A DNA stretch of 64,000 bases from Actinobacteria bacterium HGW-Actinobacteria-2. GTDB lineage: Bacteria; Actinomycetota; Actinomycetes; Propionibacteriales; Propionibacteriaceae. The notes beneath the pieces were generated by a model. It did not search any database. It had not been told where the DNA came from and saw only the letters and a program-made list of their open reading frames with translations. Both the position numbers and the translations under genes were made by a program. The DNA is taken from assembly GCA_002841335.1 (NCBI GenBank), contig PHEY01000005.1, positions 79,393 to 143,392 of the forward strand, read 5' to 3'. Positions 16,022-25,384 of this stretch are shown here, in pieces. Each line of letters begins with the position of its first letter. Positions within the stretch are counted from its first letter, which is position 1.

Positions 16022-17228
16022 GGCTTCGATCGTAAGGCAGGGTGACGCTGATCCTGGTGGGTCCGCCCTCGGGGCTGTTCAGCACGAAAATGCCGCCGGC
16101 GGTCTGGGTGCGTTCGGCCAAGCCGCTGATGCCGTGTCCGGGCACCCACCGGGCTCCGCCGCGTCCGTCGTCGGTGAGGTCGATGCGCACCTCGGCGCCG
16201 GTGAAGGTGAGGGCCACCCAGGCCTGGGTGGCACCGGAGTGCTTGGACACGTTGGTCAACGCCTCGGAAATCACGTAGTAGGCGGCACTTTCGGTCTGCG
16301 GCGGCAGCGGCACCGGCGTCCCGTGGCATTCGAAGCGGGTGGGCAGCGGTTGCCGTCCGGCGAGTTCGTCGACCGCCGCCACCAGCCCACGATCGGTCAG
16401 CACCTGGGGGTGAATGCCTCGGATGGTGTTCCGCAGCGCGACGAGGGCGTCCTCGACCGCGCTCTGGGCACCCAGGACGGCAGCGCGAGCCGCCTCGGAG
16501 TCCTCAGCGTCGAGCCAGTAGACGGCCTCCCCCAAGCGCATGGTGGAAACCACCAGATGCTGTTGCGCGCCGTCGTGCAGGTCGCGTTCGATGCGGCGGC
16601 GTTCACCTTCGAAGACGTCCACCAGTTCACTGCGGGAGCTGGTGAGCTGGTCGACCTGCCGGGTCAGCGCCGAGTACGGCAGCAGCAGCGAATGCTCCAG
16701 GTAGGCCTGGCCGGCGGCCAACACCCACGACACGTAGAGCGAGAACACCACCATGAACGCGAGCCAGCCCACGCTGAGCACGAGTCCTAGCGGCTGGAAG
16801 TTTCGGGCGAAGCTGGCTTGAATGCCGGCCACCCCGGCGAACAGGCCCACCGCCAGACCCAAGATCGGCATCAGGTTGATCAGGCCGAAGACCGCCGTCA
16901 GCGCCCACACCCCCATGGACGCCTCACCACGGCCGGCGAACGTCTCCCGCCAGCCCGGACGCGAGCCGGGCACGGCCACCAGGCTGGGCAGCCCCAACAT
17001 CACCACCCGGCGCCGCTCGATCGCAGTGGTCGCGTAGGCGATCCACGGCAGGAAGATCACCCCCACCAGTCCGATCAGCAGCGCCGCGCCACCGATCACG
17101 ATCGAGACGAACGCGTACGCCGCCGAGCGCCACGCCAGCCCACTGGCGACCACCAGCAACGGGTTGCGGGTGATCGTCAGCTGTTGGCGCAGCACCACAT
17201 ACGGATCGGCTGCTGGTGCGGTGGTCAC
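16002..17228 (-). CDS. Membrane sensor histidine kinase (HisKA_3 type)
   Basis: This 408-residue protein has four to five membrane segments in residues ~35-190, arranged like the sensor domains of DesK/LiaS-type kinases. The dimerisation/phosphoacceptor motif RRRIERDLHDGAQQHLV is at about 208-224. A HATPase domain follows (ALTNVSKHSGATQAWV, then DLTDDGRGG and GHGISGLAERT). It lies 46 bp downstream of the permease gene and overlaps the response regulator. Confidence 0.93.
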   Translation of the reverse strand: MTTAPAADPYVVLRQQLTITRNPLLVVASGLAWRSAAYAFVSIVIGGAALLIGLVGVIFLPWIAYATTAIERRRVVMLGLPSLVAVPGSRPGWRETFAGRGEASMGVWALTAVFGLINLMPILGLAVGLFAGVAGIQASFARNFQPLGLVLSVGWLAFMVVFSLYVSWVLAAGQAYLEHSLLLPYSALTRQVDQLTSSRSELVDVFEGERRRIERDLHDGAQQHLVVSTMRLGEAVYWLDAEDSEAARAAVLGAQSAVEDALVALRNTIRGIHPQVLTDRGLVAAVDELAGRQPLPTRFECHGTPVPLPPQTESAAYYVISEALTNVSKHSGATQAWVALTFTGAEVRIDLTDDGRGGARWVPGHGISGLAERTQTAGGIFVLNSPEGGPTRISVTLPYDRSHETRAR

Positions 17229-17274
17229 GGCTCCAACCTAGAACCTTCCCCGGCCCGGCTCGGCGCAATGGCGA

Positions 17275-18630
17275 TCACTGGGCGAGGTCCGCGGTGAGGC
17301 CGCGGGCCACGAAGCCGGTGGCGGCCGCGCCGGCCATCACCATGGCGGCGGTGGTCAGCACGCTGGCGATGAAGATCATCGCCACCGTCGGCTCGGCGAA
17401 GGCGCTGGCGCCGATCGCCGGGACCATCACCACCAGCACGCTGGCGGTCGCCGTCCCCAAAGCTGCGATCAGCGGAATGGACGTCTCCCGCAGCCGGGCC
17501 CGATCCAGCGTCTTGGTGTCCGAGCCGGCCAGCACCAGATTGCGGTACTCCTGGCGCTGGTCGATCAGCCGTCCAGCCTGCATGACGCCGGTCGAGACCG
17601 CCGCCAGCACCCCGGCGATGACCAGGGTCAGCAACCCGCCAGTAGTCAGATCGGTCATCAACACCTGGACGTCGGGCTCGTTGTCGGCCGCGTCGGCGAA
17701 CAGCCCGACCAGCGAGGTGATACCGGCGATGAAGGTGGCGATGGCGACGCCACCGACGCTGCGCCAGGCGGCTTTCGGGTTGTCGGCGATGCGCCGTCCG
17801 GCCAGCAGGGTGGCGGCGCTGCGCGCTTGGCTGGCGGTGATCCGTCCGACGATCTGGAGGACGAAGGGACCGATCAGGTTCAGCACGCCGATCCCCAAGG
17901 CGACGAAGCCGCCGAAGACCAGCACCACGAACAGCCCCACCAGCGAACCCATCACCTGCACCGACAGGAACGCTCCTGCTGCGGCCACGAGCAGCCCGGT
18001 CAGACGGAAGATGCTCAGCTTCGGCGGAGAAACCCGGGCGGCCACGCCCAGCGGTGTGATCCGCACCCGTTGCAGGCTGGACGCCGCCGAGAGCACCCCG
18101 ACCGCAGCCACGCCCAGCACCGTTGCGGCCAGTATCGGGAAGCCGACCCACAGCTCGGCCAAGCTCAACTGCCGACCTTCGAAGCTGAGTTGAGCGACCA
18201 GCGGCAGGACGGCCAGGTAGCCGGCGACCCCGATCACCGAGCCGATCACCGCCTGCACCCCGGCGTCGAGGAGGGTGATCACCGACACCTGCCAGCTGGT
18301 GGCCCCGGCCAGCCGCAGCGCCGCCAGCCGAGCGTCCCGGCGCGCCATCGACAGCCGGGCGGCAGCCGCGCCCAGGGTGGCCAACGGCACCAGCAGGAGC
18401 AGGGTAGCGAAGCCGGCCAGCATAACGTACAGCTTCGGGTCGTTGTTGCCGACCTTCAGGCCGTCCTGCCAGCGGTGAATGAAGGCCATCAGTCCGCCGA
18501 CCACGACCAGCGACACCGCCGAGGTCGCCGCGAAGGCGATCACGGCCAACACCGAGGTGAGTCGCGCCGAGGTAGAGCTGTCGTTTCGGGCGTAGCGGCG
18601 CAGCAGCAGCCACAGTTGGGTCGCACTCAT
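17275..18630 (-). CDS. FtsX-like ABC transporter permease
   Basis: This 451-residue protein from the ATG at 18630 overlaps the ATPase stop by 4 bp. It has about eight hydrophobic segments in two similar halves, each preceded by a large domain, as in FtsX/MacB-family permeases. It includes LLRRYARNDSSTSARLTSVLAVIAF at the N-terminus and ends GLTADLAQ. Such pairs act as envelope-stress or antimicrobial-peptide mechanotransmitters rather than importers. The adjacent kinase and regulator fit that picture. Confidence 0.85.
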   Translation of the reverse strand: MSATQLWLLLRRYARNDSSTSARLTSVLAVIAFAATSAVSLVVVGGLMAFIHRWQDGLKVGNNDPKLYVMLAGFATLLLLVPLATLGAAAARLSMARRDARLAALRLAGATSWQVSVITLLDAGVQAVIGSVIGVAGYLAVLPLVAQLSFEGRQLSLAELWVGFPILAATVLGVAAVGVLSAASSLQRVRITPLGVAARVSPPKLSIFRLTGLLVAAAGAFLSVQVMGSLVGLFVVLVFGGFVALGIGVLNLIGPFVLQIVGRITASQARSAATLLAGRRIADNPKAAWRSVGGVAIATFIAGITSLVGLFADAADNEPDVQVLMTDLTTGGLLTLVIAGVLAAVSTGVMQAGRLIDQRQEYRNLVLAGSDTKTLDRARLRETSIPLIAALGTATASVLVVMVPAIGASAFAEPTVAMIFIASVLTTAAMVMAGAAATGFVARGLTADLAQ

Positions 18631-19436
18631 CGGGCTGCTCCACCGACGCCACCGAAGATCGCCGGCGGAGGCGGCGGGACGAGCTGCGCCTCCAGGCTGG
18701 TGGGCTGTTGGACAGCGACGTTGGAGATGCGCCCGTCGGTCATCGTGATCGTCCGCGCGCACCAGTGGGCCACCTCGGGGTTGTGGGTGACGACCACCAG
18801 CGCCGCGCCGCAGATGTAGGCCGACTCCTTCAGGGCGCGCATCACGTCCCAGCCGGTGGCCTGGTCGAGCGCGCCGGTCGGCTCGTCGGCGAAGATCACC
18901 TCCGGGTCGCTGACCAGGGCACGCGCGATGGCCACCCGCTGGGCTTGGCCGCCGGACAACTCGCCGGGACGGCGCTGCTCCAAGCCGGCCAGCCCGAGGC
19001 GTCCCAGCTGTTCACGCGCCAACTGCATCGACATCGAGCGGTCGATCCCGGCCAGCAGCAGCGGCAGCGCGGCGTTCTCCAGCGCGGGCAGCTCGGGCAG
19101 CAGCTGGCCGGACTGGAACACGAAACCGAACTCGGAGCGGCGCAGCTTGGTGCGATCGGCGTCCGACATCGACGCCAGGTCGCGGCCGCGCCACGACACC
19201 GTCCCCGAGGTGGGGGCGAGGACGCCGGCGAGCAGATGCAGCAGGGTGGTCTTGCCCGAGCCGGAGTGGCCCATGATGGCGATCGACTCACCTGCGGCGA
19301 TCTGCAGGTCGACGCCCTTCAGGGCGTGGGTTTCGACCGGTGCACTGCCGTAGATCTTGGTCAGGGCGTTGGCCCGCAGGACCGGGCCGAACGGGGCCTC
19401 GGGTGCGGGGGCGAAGGGTGGTTGCGGGGCTGTCAT
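18627..19436 (-). CDS. ABC transporter ATP-binding protein (LolD/MacB type)
   Basis: This 269-residue ATPase has Walker A GHSGSGKTT, Q-loop FVFQSGQLLPEL, signature LSGGQAQRVAIARAL, Walker B EVIFADEPTGALD and the H-loop VVVTHNPEVA. The EPTGALD form is typical of the LolD/MacB subclass that pairs with FtsX-like permeases. The N-terminal ~20 residues are Pro-rich. The ATG at 19436 is preferred over an upstream in-frame start, which adds unlike sequence. It is the first gene of the four-gene operon. Confidence 0.92.
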   Translation of the reverse strand: MTAPQPPFAPAPEAPFGPVLRANALTKIYGSAPVETHALKGVDLQIAAGESIAIMGHSGSGKTTLLHLLAGVLAPTSGTVSWRGRDLASMSDADRTKLRRSEFGFVFQSGQLLPELPALENAALPLLLAGIDRSMSMQLAREQLGRLGLAGLEQRRPGELSGGQAQRVAIARALVSDPEVIFADEPTGALDQATGWDVMRALKESAYICGAALVVVTHNPEVAHWCARTITMTDGRISNVAVQQPTSLEAQLVPPPPPAIFGGVGGAAR

Positions 19437-19551
19437 GGATGCGAAGTTCGTCACGGATCCAGCCAACTGTGAATCGTGGCCCGGCACACGGGCGCCCACC
19501 GGCGTCTGGGGGTAGTGCTGGCACTACCTCCCGCTTCTTGGGGCTAGCTGG

Positions 19552-20169
19552 TCAGGACTGGCGTCGAGGCTTGTCGTTGGCGGGACGGGAGTCCAGCAGT
19601 GGCCAGAGCTCGCCCTCTTCGGGGGCCTGGGACGGCACCACCTGCGGCTCGTAGCCCTCGACGGCGGTGAGGACCGGACGCAGGTAGGGCTGCAGTTCAG
19701 GACCGGCAGCAGCGATGAGTTGCTCCTCGCGGGCAAGGGCGCGATCAACGCCGACCGGGAGCGGCCACGACATCCGGTTGAGGCGCCTCAGGTCACGAGC
19801 CAGCGCCCCGGCCTGGGGCCCGCGAACCCGCCACCACCCCGGCGCACGCTCGGTACCCAGATCGAGCGCCGCCCGTCCGGCCGCCTGGACCAGAACCTGG
19901 TCGCTGAGCTGGATTCGACGCGGCCCCGCCGTCAGCAGGAAGACCAGGACGATGCCACCGCCGATGGAGATCACCATGCTGCTCGGCACGCCGAGAATGC
20001 TCGCCACGAGCCCCCAGCCGACGGCGGTGGTGAGGAGCACCGCCTGCCACACGCGCTTCAGGCCGGCACGGTAGATCAGAGCCAACCGACCCGACTGCGG
20101 CATCGTCACGCAGTCGAGTTCGTCGAATCGGGCGGTCCATTCCCGGAATCGTCGCATCGGTGTCTTCAT
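19552..20169 (-). CDS. Hypothetical two-TM protein, paralogue of its upstream neighbour
   Basis: This 205-residue protein from the ATG at 20169 overlaps the stop of the gene before it by 4 bp. It has two membrane helices near residues 38-80 and a soluble C-terminal domain. The segments AAGPELQPYLRPVLTA and WPLLDSRP...KPRR closely match AAGPVLRRYLRPVLTA and WPVLESGNP...QPRR in the neighbour, so the pair arose by tandem duplication. I do not recognise a family or function. Confidence 0.75.
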   Translation of the reverse strand: MKTPMRRFREWTARFDELDCVTMPQSGRLALIYRAGLKRVWQAVLLTTAVGWGLVASILGVPSSMVISIGGGIVLVFLLTAGPRRIQLSDQVLVQAAGRAALDLGTERAPGWWRVRGPQAGALARDLRRLNRMSWPLPVGVDRALAREEQLIAAAGPELQPYLRPVLTAVEGYEPQVVPSQAPEEGELWPLLDSRPANDKPRRQS

Positions 20170-20849
20170 GTGCGGTTGGGGCGTCGTCGGGGCTGGTCCC
20201 AGGTGGGGTTGCCGGATTCGAGTACCGGCCAGGGGGCACCGGGAGCGAGCGGGGCAGCAACGTCGACCATGCCCAGCGGCTCGTTGCCGTGCTCGCCCGC
20301 AGTCAGGACGGGACGCAGGTAGCGGCGCAGCACCGGACCCGCAGCGGCGATGTGCAGGCGTTCGTCGTCGGCGGTAGGACGTGCGCCGTCCCGTCTGGTG
20401 GCGGACGGCAGCCGCTGCAGGCGGATCAACTCCGCACCGAGCGCCGCCGCTGGGGCGCCGACGATCCGCCGTTCGTACTTTCCGGTCTGGGTTCCGAGGT
20501 CCTCGGCCGCGCGGGCCACTGCCGAGGCCACGCACCCGTCCGTCCAGGTACCGCCCACCGGCAAGAGCCGGATCACCTGGGCGAACAGCAGCATCAAGGG
20601 AAGGATGATGATGGGCCAGGCAATGGCGAGGGCGAACACCGCGGCCACCGCCGCCAACGAGATCACCACGCCGACGACGACGCGGCGCTGCCCCGACATG
20701 TAGGAAAAGGTCGTCGGCGGCGTGCTGGCCGGCGACGGCCCGACGGTGACCTTGAGTCGGGCCTGCTGGTCGAACCAGGCACGGACGCGCTCAGGAAGGC
20801 TGGGCACAGCGGACGGCGTCGCCTTGGTCTTCGCCGCCTCGTCCGTCAT
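20166..20849 (-). CDS. Hypothetical two-TM protein, first of a paralogous pair
   Basis: This 227-residue protein has an N-terminal soluble part, two membrane helices (~55-95) and a C-terminal domain shared with the next gene. An amphipathic LPERVRAWFDQQARLKV stretch precedes the helices. It is translationally coupled to its paralogue, suggesting a heteromeric membrane complex. No catalytic motif is visible. Confidence 0.75.
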   Translation of the reverse strand: MTDEAAKTKATPSAVPSLPERVRAWFDQQARLKVTVGPSPASTPPTTFSYMSGQRRVVVGVVISLAAVAAVFALAIAWPIIILPLMLLFAQVIRLLPVGGTWTDGCVASAVARAAEDLGTQTGKYERRIVGAPAAALGAELIRLQRLPSATRRDGARPTADDERLHIAAAGPVLRRYLRPVLTAGEHGNEPLGMVDVAAPLAPGAPWPVLESGNPTWDQPRRRPNRT

Positions 20850-20874
20850 GGGTTCAGCCTAGGCGGCACCTGGA

Positions 20875-21198
20875 TCAGGCGCGCTCGCAGGCGATGCCGT
20901 CCTTGTCGCGGTCGAGGCTCTTGCGGTATTTGATGATCTTCTTGTACAGGCTGTCGGAGTGCAGGAATGAGGTGACCGGCGTGCCGCTGGTGTGGTCCTT
21001 GGCGTTCTTCTTGCCTACGCCGTTGGCATAGACCTTGTTGAGCGCGGTGCAGTTCTTGAACTTGTATTTGAGCGCCTGCGGCTTGACCACTGACGTCCGG
21101 ACGACCGGTGCGGCTTGAGCGGGTGTGGTGGTGACCGATACGCCGATGACCGGTGTGATGACCAGTGCGCTGACGAGCGCAGCAACCGTGATTCGCAT
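20875..21198 (-). CDS. Secreted excalibur-domain protein
   Basis: This 107-residue protein has a signal peptide (MRITVAALVSALVITPVIG, cleavage near AQA-A). The C-terminal excalibur calcium-binding motif is DRDKDGIACE. The segment KFKNCTALNKVYANGVGK is the usual excalibur start, with two cysteines likely disulfide-bonded. The ATG at 21198 has a good GGGGGAAG ribosome site. Such domains are found on secreted actinobacterial proteins, often nuclease-like, but no nuclease domain is present here. Confidence 0.9.
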   Translation of the reverse strand: MRITVAALVSALVITPVIGVSVTTTPAQAAPVVRTSVVKPQALKYKFKNCTALNKVYANGVGKKNAKDHTSGTPVTSFLHSDSLYKKIIKYRKSLDRDKDGIACERA

Positions 21199-21381
21199 GC
21201 TTCTTCCCCCTTGATCACGGCAGTCTCGTCCGGAACCGCGAGCAGCGCTGCACGTTCGGATCCGGAAGCTCATCACCGTGTCATGTCAATGGATTTTGCC
21301 CAATTGTGGATTGCACTTCTGGTTATCCACAATAGCGGAATTACGTTCGATTTTGTCAGTGGTGCGCGGCAGAATCGAGGC

Positions 21382-22962
21382 ATGGAAACAGGCATGCTCA
21401 TCCCGGCCGGCGAGGCGCTGGCCGAGGTGGCGCGCGTGCTTGATCTGGTTGACCCGAACCGAAGCGGCACTGCACCTGAAGTGCGCTTGGAGTTGGTGCG
21501 CGCCGCTCGGCACGCGAGCGGACGACTGCAGGCACTCACCGCGCTGTTGGTGGGCGAGGCCGAGCGTGCGCAGGCGTCCGAGCGGGTGGCCGGGACGCCG
21601 CTGACGTCATGGCTGGGCATGGGCGAGACGTTATCCCGCAAGGAGGCCGCGGCGGCCGTCGGGCAGGCGAAGACGATGAGCGCCCACCCCGAGGTCGCCG
21701 AGGCCGCGGTGGCCGGACGGGTCGGAGCCGGCCAGGTGCGCTCGATCGGGCGGGTGCTCGATTCCTTGGCCCCGCAGCTCGATGGTGCGCAGCAGGCTGC
21801 GGCCGAGCAGGTCATGGTCGAGCTCGCCGCGCACCTCGATGCCGACCAACTCGCCCAGGCCGCTCCGCAGGTGCTCGCCCGGGTCGCACCGGCGTCCGGT
21901 GATGAGCTGCTGGAGACCCGGCTCCAGCAGGAAGCCGAAGCCGCGCATCGGAACCGTTCGCTGCGGTATTTCCGCGAAGGCGGCTCACTGCGGTTCGAAG
22001 GTAGCCTGCCGCGCCTCGAGGGTGAGCGCTTCGTCTCGCTGCTGAACGCGCACGCCGAGCAGCTGCGTCGCACCGCGATCGAGGCGCGCGATCCGCTCGC
22101 CGATCACACGAGCGTCGAGCAGCGGCGAGCCGACGCCTTCATCGCCCTGCTGACCAGCGTGGAGAAGTCCAAGCCCGTCGCCGGGCTGGGTGGGGCGCGA
22201 GTGGTCGTGACCCTCGACTACCAGCGGCTGCGGGACGGCGCCGCCGGTGCCGGCCTGGCCGCCGAGGGGCTGGCCCTGTCCGCTGGTGAGCTGCGGCGAG
22301 TGTGCTGCGACGCCGAGATCGTGCCCGCGGTACTGGGCAGTCGCTCCGAGGTGCTGGACGTCGGTCGCGCTGAGCGCCTGGTCACGGGCGGCATCCGCAC
22401 GGCTCTCAATCTGCGTGATGGTGGCTGCGCCTTTCCGGGCTGCGACGTCCGGCCCGAGCTGTGCGAGGCGCACCACATCACGCCCTGGTGGGCGGGCGGC
22501 GCGACGGCACTGGGCAACCTCGTCCTGCTGTGCCATCACCACCATGGCGTGGTCGAGCCCGCCAAGTACGGACTACGCGACCAGTGGCAGGCGGAGATCG
22601 CGGCCGACGGATTGCCACAGTTCGTCCCGCCGGCCCGATTCGATCCGCAACGAAGACCACGGCGACACCAGCGGCGGGAACGCCCGCCGGAAGCCGATCA
22701 GCTCAGCCCGCCGGACTCGCCGGACTCACAGACAGCCAGGGCGACCTCGGCTGGTCGGATGCCGCCAGGAATGGCGGGTCGAGACGGGCGGGGTGAAGGC
22801 ACTGGTCTGCCCATCACCGCCACCGACGCCACCGCTGTGACCGTGGTCACTGGGGCCTCCGGGGTCACTGGGATCACAGCGATCACCGGGGTCACCAGGG
22901 TCGCAGCGGACGTCGCTACTGCACCGACCAGCCACCGTCCGACGGCAGGATCACCCCGGTGA
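21382..22962 (+). CDS. DUF222 / HNH endonuclease-domain protein (13E12 family)
   Basis: This 526-residue protein has a long helical DUF222 domain (~10-320) followed by an HNH domain, CAFPGCDVRPELCEAHHITPWW and then LLCHHHHGVVE (~350-395). It resembles the 13E12 repeat family, multicopy in many actinobacteria and of unresolved function. The last ~130 residues are low-complexity, ending in a Thr/Val/Gly/Ile tract encoded by degenerate GTCACTGGG-type DNA repeats. The ATG at 21382 is chosen because the conserved part starts there. The 3' end overlaps the opposite-strand SDR gene by 47 bp. Confidence 0.85.
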   Translation: METGMLIPAGEALAEVARVLDLVDPNRSGTAPEVRLELVRAARHASGRLQALTALLVGEAERAQASERVAGTPLTSWLGMGETLSRKEAAAAVGQAKTMSAHPEVAEAAVAGRVGAGQVRSIGRVLDSLAPQLDGAQQAAAEQVMVELAAHLDADQLAQAAPQVLARVAPASGDELLETRLQQEAEAAHRNRSLRYFREGGSLRFEGSLPRLEGERFVSLLNAHAEQLRRTAIEARDPLADHTSVEQRRADAFIALLTSVEKSKPVAGLGGARVVVTLDYQRLRDGAAGAGLAAEGLALSAGELRRVCCDAEIVPAVLGSRSEVLDVGRAERLVTGGIRTALNLRDGGCAFPGCDVRPELCEAHHITPWWAGGATALGNLVLLCHHHHGVVEPAKYGLRDQWQAEIAADGLPQFVPPARFDPQRRPRRHQRRERPPEADQLSPPDSPDSQTARATSAGRMPPGMAGRDGRGEGTGLPITATDATAVTVVTGASGVTGITAITGVTRVAADVATAPTSHRPTAGSPR

Positions 22963-23944
22963 GATTGGTGGCGTCATCACTGAGCAGGAAGGTGATCGAC
23001 GCCGCCAATTGGTCCGGCATGGCCACCGGCGGAATGTTGGCCAACAGGCCGCCGATCCGTTCTTGCCCCAAGGCTGAGTCGAAGGTGGCCTGAATGTTGG
23101 TCGCCACGGGTCCGGGGGCGACCGCATTCACCCGAATGCCGAGCCGGGCATAGGTGAACGCCGCACTGCGGGTGATCCCGACCACCGCATGTTTGCTGGT
23201 GGTGTAGGCCAAACCCGCGGCCGAGCCGCGCAGGCCGGCCTCGGAGGCGATGTTGACGACCGCCCCGCTCTTGGCTTCGACCATCTTCGCCAACACCGCG
23301 CGGCTCAGCCGGAACAGCCCGTCGACGTTGACCGCCATCACCCGTGCCCAGACCTCGTCGGACACCTCGTGCAACGGGGTCATGTTGTCCATAATCCCGG
23401 CTACATTCGCCAGGCCATCGATCCTGTCCCCGGCCGCCGCCACGACGGCATCCACGTCAGCCTGCTTGGTGATGTCGCCGGTCATCACGGTGACGTCGGT
23501 GCCGGGCACCGAGGCCTGGAACTCGGCCAGCCGATCGGCAGAGATGTCGACCGCGATCACCCGTGCGCCCTCGCGCGCCAGCCGAGACGCCGTCGCCTTG
23601 CCGATGCCCGAGCCGGCACCGGTAACGATCACCGTCTTGCCGGCGAAGCGACCCGGCGTCACCTGCTCGACCCACGGCTGGGTGGCGTCGCTGATCGCGG
23701 CGGGAGCCTCGGGCATCACGCCACCGTTGGCGTCGAGCACCAGGCCGTCGATCACGGACTGAGGCACCTGACCTTGGCTCAGCGCGACAAGCTGCTGCAG
23801 CGGGAAGGTCTTGATGGGCGCGAGGGAACTGTCATCCTGGCCACCTTGAGCAAGGAAGCCTCGCAGCAGCGGGCCACCGACCGGGTCGTTGAGCCAGGTT
23901 TCGATGGACGATGCGCCGGTGAGCGGCGTGTTCTGATCTGCCAT
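22916..23944 (-). CDS. Short-chain dehydrogenase with an N-terminal helical extension
   Basis: This 342-residue NAD(P)-dependent oxidoreductase has a classical SDR core from ~103 to the end: TGAGSGIG cofactor motif, NVAG, a catalytic Ser in NIASEAG and YTTSK. The first ~95 residues (including SIETWLNDPVGGPLLRGFL and FPLQQLVALSQG) are not part of an SDR. They look like the small helical tail found at the C-terminus of some GH3 beta-glucosidases, which is inference from pattern. The substrate is unknown. Confidence 0.88.
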   Translation of the reverse strand: MADQNTPLTGASSIETWLNDPVGGPLLRGFLAQGGQDDSSLAPIKTFPLQQLVALSQGQVPQSVIDGLVLDANGGVMPEAPAAISDATQPWVEQVTPGRFAGKTVIVTGAGSGIGKATASRLAREGARVIAVDISADRLAEFQASVPGTDVTVMTGDITKQADVDAVVAAAGDRIDGLANVAGIMDNMTPLHEVSDEVWARVMAVNVDGLFRLSRAVLAKMVEAKSGAVVNIASEAGLRGSAAGLAYTTSKHAVVGITRSAAFTYARLGIRVNAVAPGPVATNIQATFDSALGQERIGGLLANIPPVAMPDQLAASITFLLSDDATNLTGVILPSDGGWSVQ

Positions 23945-24046
23945 GTCGAAACGATGGTCCCCTCAGCATCGCCGGTCAATGTCCCCTCAGCACTTGCGTC
24001 CCGCCCCTTGCGAAACCAGCCCGAGTTCTGATCCGGCAGCTGTGAG

Positions 24047-25384
24047 TCAGCTGTGAGGCATCGTCGTCCAGGTCTCCGGGTGAACCACCCGGGTCCGGGT
24101 CGCGGCCGGGTAGGAGCACACCTGCCAGATGCGATCGATCGGCATCACATGCAGCCGATCGGCATGGGTGTAGGAACGGCTGCCGGTGGTGAGCACCACA
24201 CCGGCCCGGAATCTGGCGCCCAAGGCGTCGCGCAGTTGCGCCAGGCCGCTGAACACCGGGGCGGTGGCTCGCTCGTTGCCGGCCACCTCGATGGCCACCA
24301 CGTCGCCGTCGTCGAACTCCACCACCAGGTCCACCTCGGCGCCATCCGACGTCCGCCAGTGGCCCAACGTCACCGGCTCGTCCAGCCAGGCCGCCTGCTT
24401 GCGCAACTCCCCCACCACGAAGGTCTCCAGCAACCGACCCAAGGTGCCCATCGCGCCGGGCTCGAAGTCGACCAGCTTCGCTGGGGTCTGCCGCAACAAC
24501 CGTGCAGCCAGCCCCGAATCCACCAGGTGCATCTTGGCTGTGGCACTCACCCGGGAGCGAAGCTCCGTGCCCCACGCCGGCAGCCGCGAAGTCAGGAACA
24601 AGTCTTCGAGGAGCCGCAGGTAGGCCTCCGCCGTCTTCCGGTCGACGCCGACGGCGTCGGCCGCCTTCGTGACGTTCAGCAGCTGACCGGTTTGGGCCGC
24701 CACGTAACTGAGCAGCTCGGCCAGCGCCTGACGTTGGCGCACCTGACCGAGCTCCTGGGCGTCCCGGTCGACCGACTGGCGCACGTAGTCGTCGAACCAG
24801 CGGGCCCGCGCGGTCTCGCTGCGACCCAAAGCCAGCGGCAACCCGCCGGCACAGACCCGCTCGGCGTAGCCGGCCCTGGTCTCGTCGGACGGCTGCTGGG
24901 CGGCCACCACACCCTCGGCGTCCTCGCGGATCGCCGGCAGGAACTCCTCGGCCACCCCGGCCATCTCACCTTGGGACAGCGGCCAAATTGTCAGCGAGTG
25001 CAGCCGCCCGGTCAGCGCCTGCGCGGTCCGCGGCAGCGCGTCCTGGCGGGTCGAGCCGGTGATCACCGCCAACCCCGGACGGGTGCCGTCGCGGTTGAGT
25101 CGGGCCTTGATCGCGTCCAAGATCTCCGGCACCCGCTGATACTCATCGATGCACAGCGGCACCTCGCCCATGGTGACCATCCGTGGGTTCGCCGCCAGCG
25201 CCTCCCGGGTCTCCACGTCGTCCAGATCGATCACCCCGACGTGATGCGCCTCAGCGAGTTTCCACAGCACAGTCGACTTCCCGACCGAGCGCGGACCATG
25301 CAGCGCAATCACCGGTTCCTCGTCGACGAGCCGCTCCAGCAGGGCACTCACTCGTCGTTCCACCATCACGTAGCCGCCAGCCAT
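24047..25384 (-). CDS. AAA ATPase with DUF4143 domain
   Basis: This 445-residue protein has a P-loop LHGPRSVGKSTVLWKL near the N-terminus, Walker B PLCIDEYQRVPE and sensor 1 VITGSTRQD. The C-terminal DUF4143 region (~190-440) carries a PD-(D/E)xK-like GAEVDLVVEFDDGDVVAIEVA stretch. The family is widespread, usually solitary and unassigned, and some members are thought to be toxin-like or defence-related. The ATG at 25384 gives MAGGYVMVERRV. An alternative start is at 25366. Confidence 0.85.
   Translation of the reverse strand: MAGGYVMVERRVSALLERLVDEEPVIALHGPRSVGKSTVLWKLAEAHHVGVIDLDDVETREALAANPRMVTMGEVPLCIDEYQRVPEILDAIKARLNRDGTRPGLAVITGSTRQDALPRTAQALTGRLHSLTIWPLSQGEMAGVAEEFLPAIREDAEGVVAAQQPSDETRAGYAERVCAGGLPLALGRSETARARWFDDYVRQSVDRDAQELGQVRQRQALAELLSYVAAQTGQLLNVTKAADAVGVDRKTAEAYLRLLEDLFLTSRLPAWGTELRSRVSATAKMHLVDSGLAARLLRQTPAKLVDFEPGAMGTLGRLLETFVVGELRKQAAWLDEPVTLGHWRTSDGAEVDLVVEFDDGDVVAIEVAGNERATAPVFSGLAQLRDALGARFRAGVVLTTGSRSYTHADRLHVMPIDRIWQVCSYPAATRTRVVHPETWTTMPHS

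Noticed and set aside
21382..22962. Prophage or integrated element around the 13E12-type gene
   Set aside because: No integrase, structural phage gene or attachment repeat is visible, and the neighbours are ordinary chromosomal genes.
24047..25384. Toxin-antitoxin or defence island around the DUF4143 ATPase
   Set aside because: No antitoxin-like or other defence gene is adjacent, so a single family member does not support an island.
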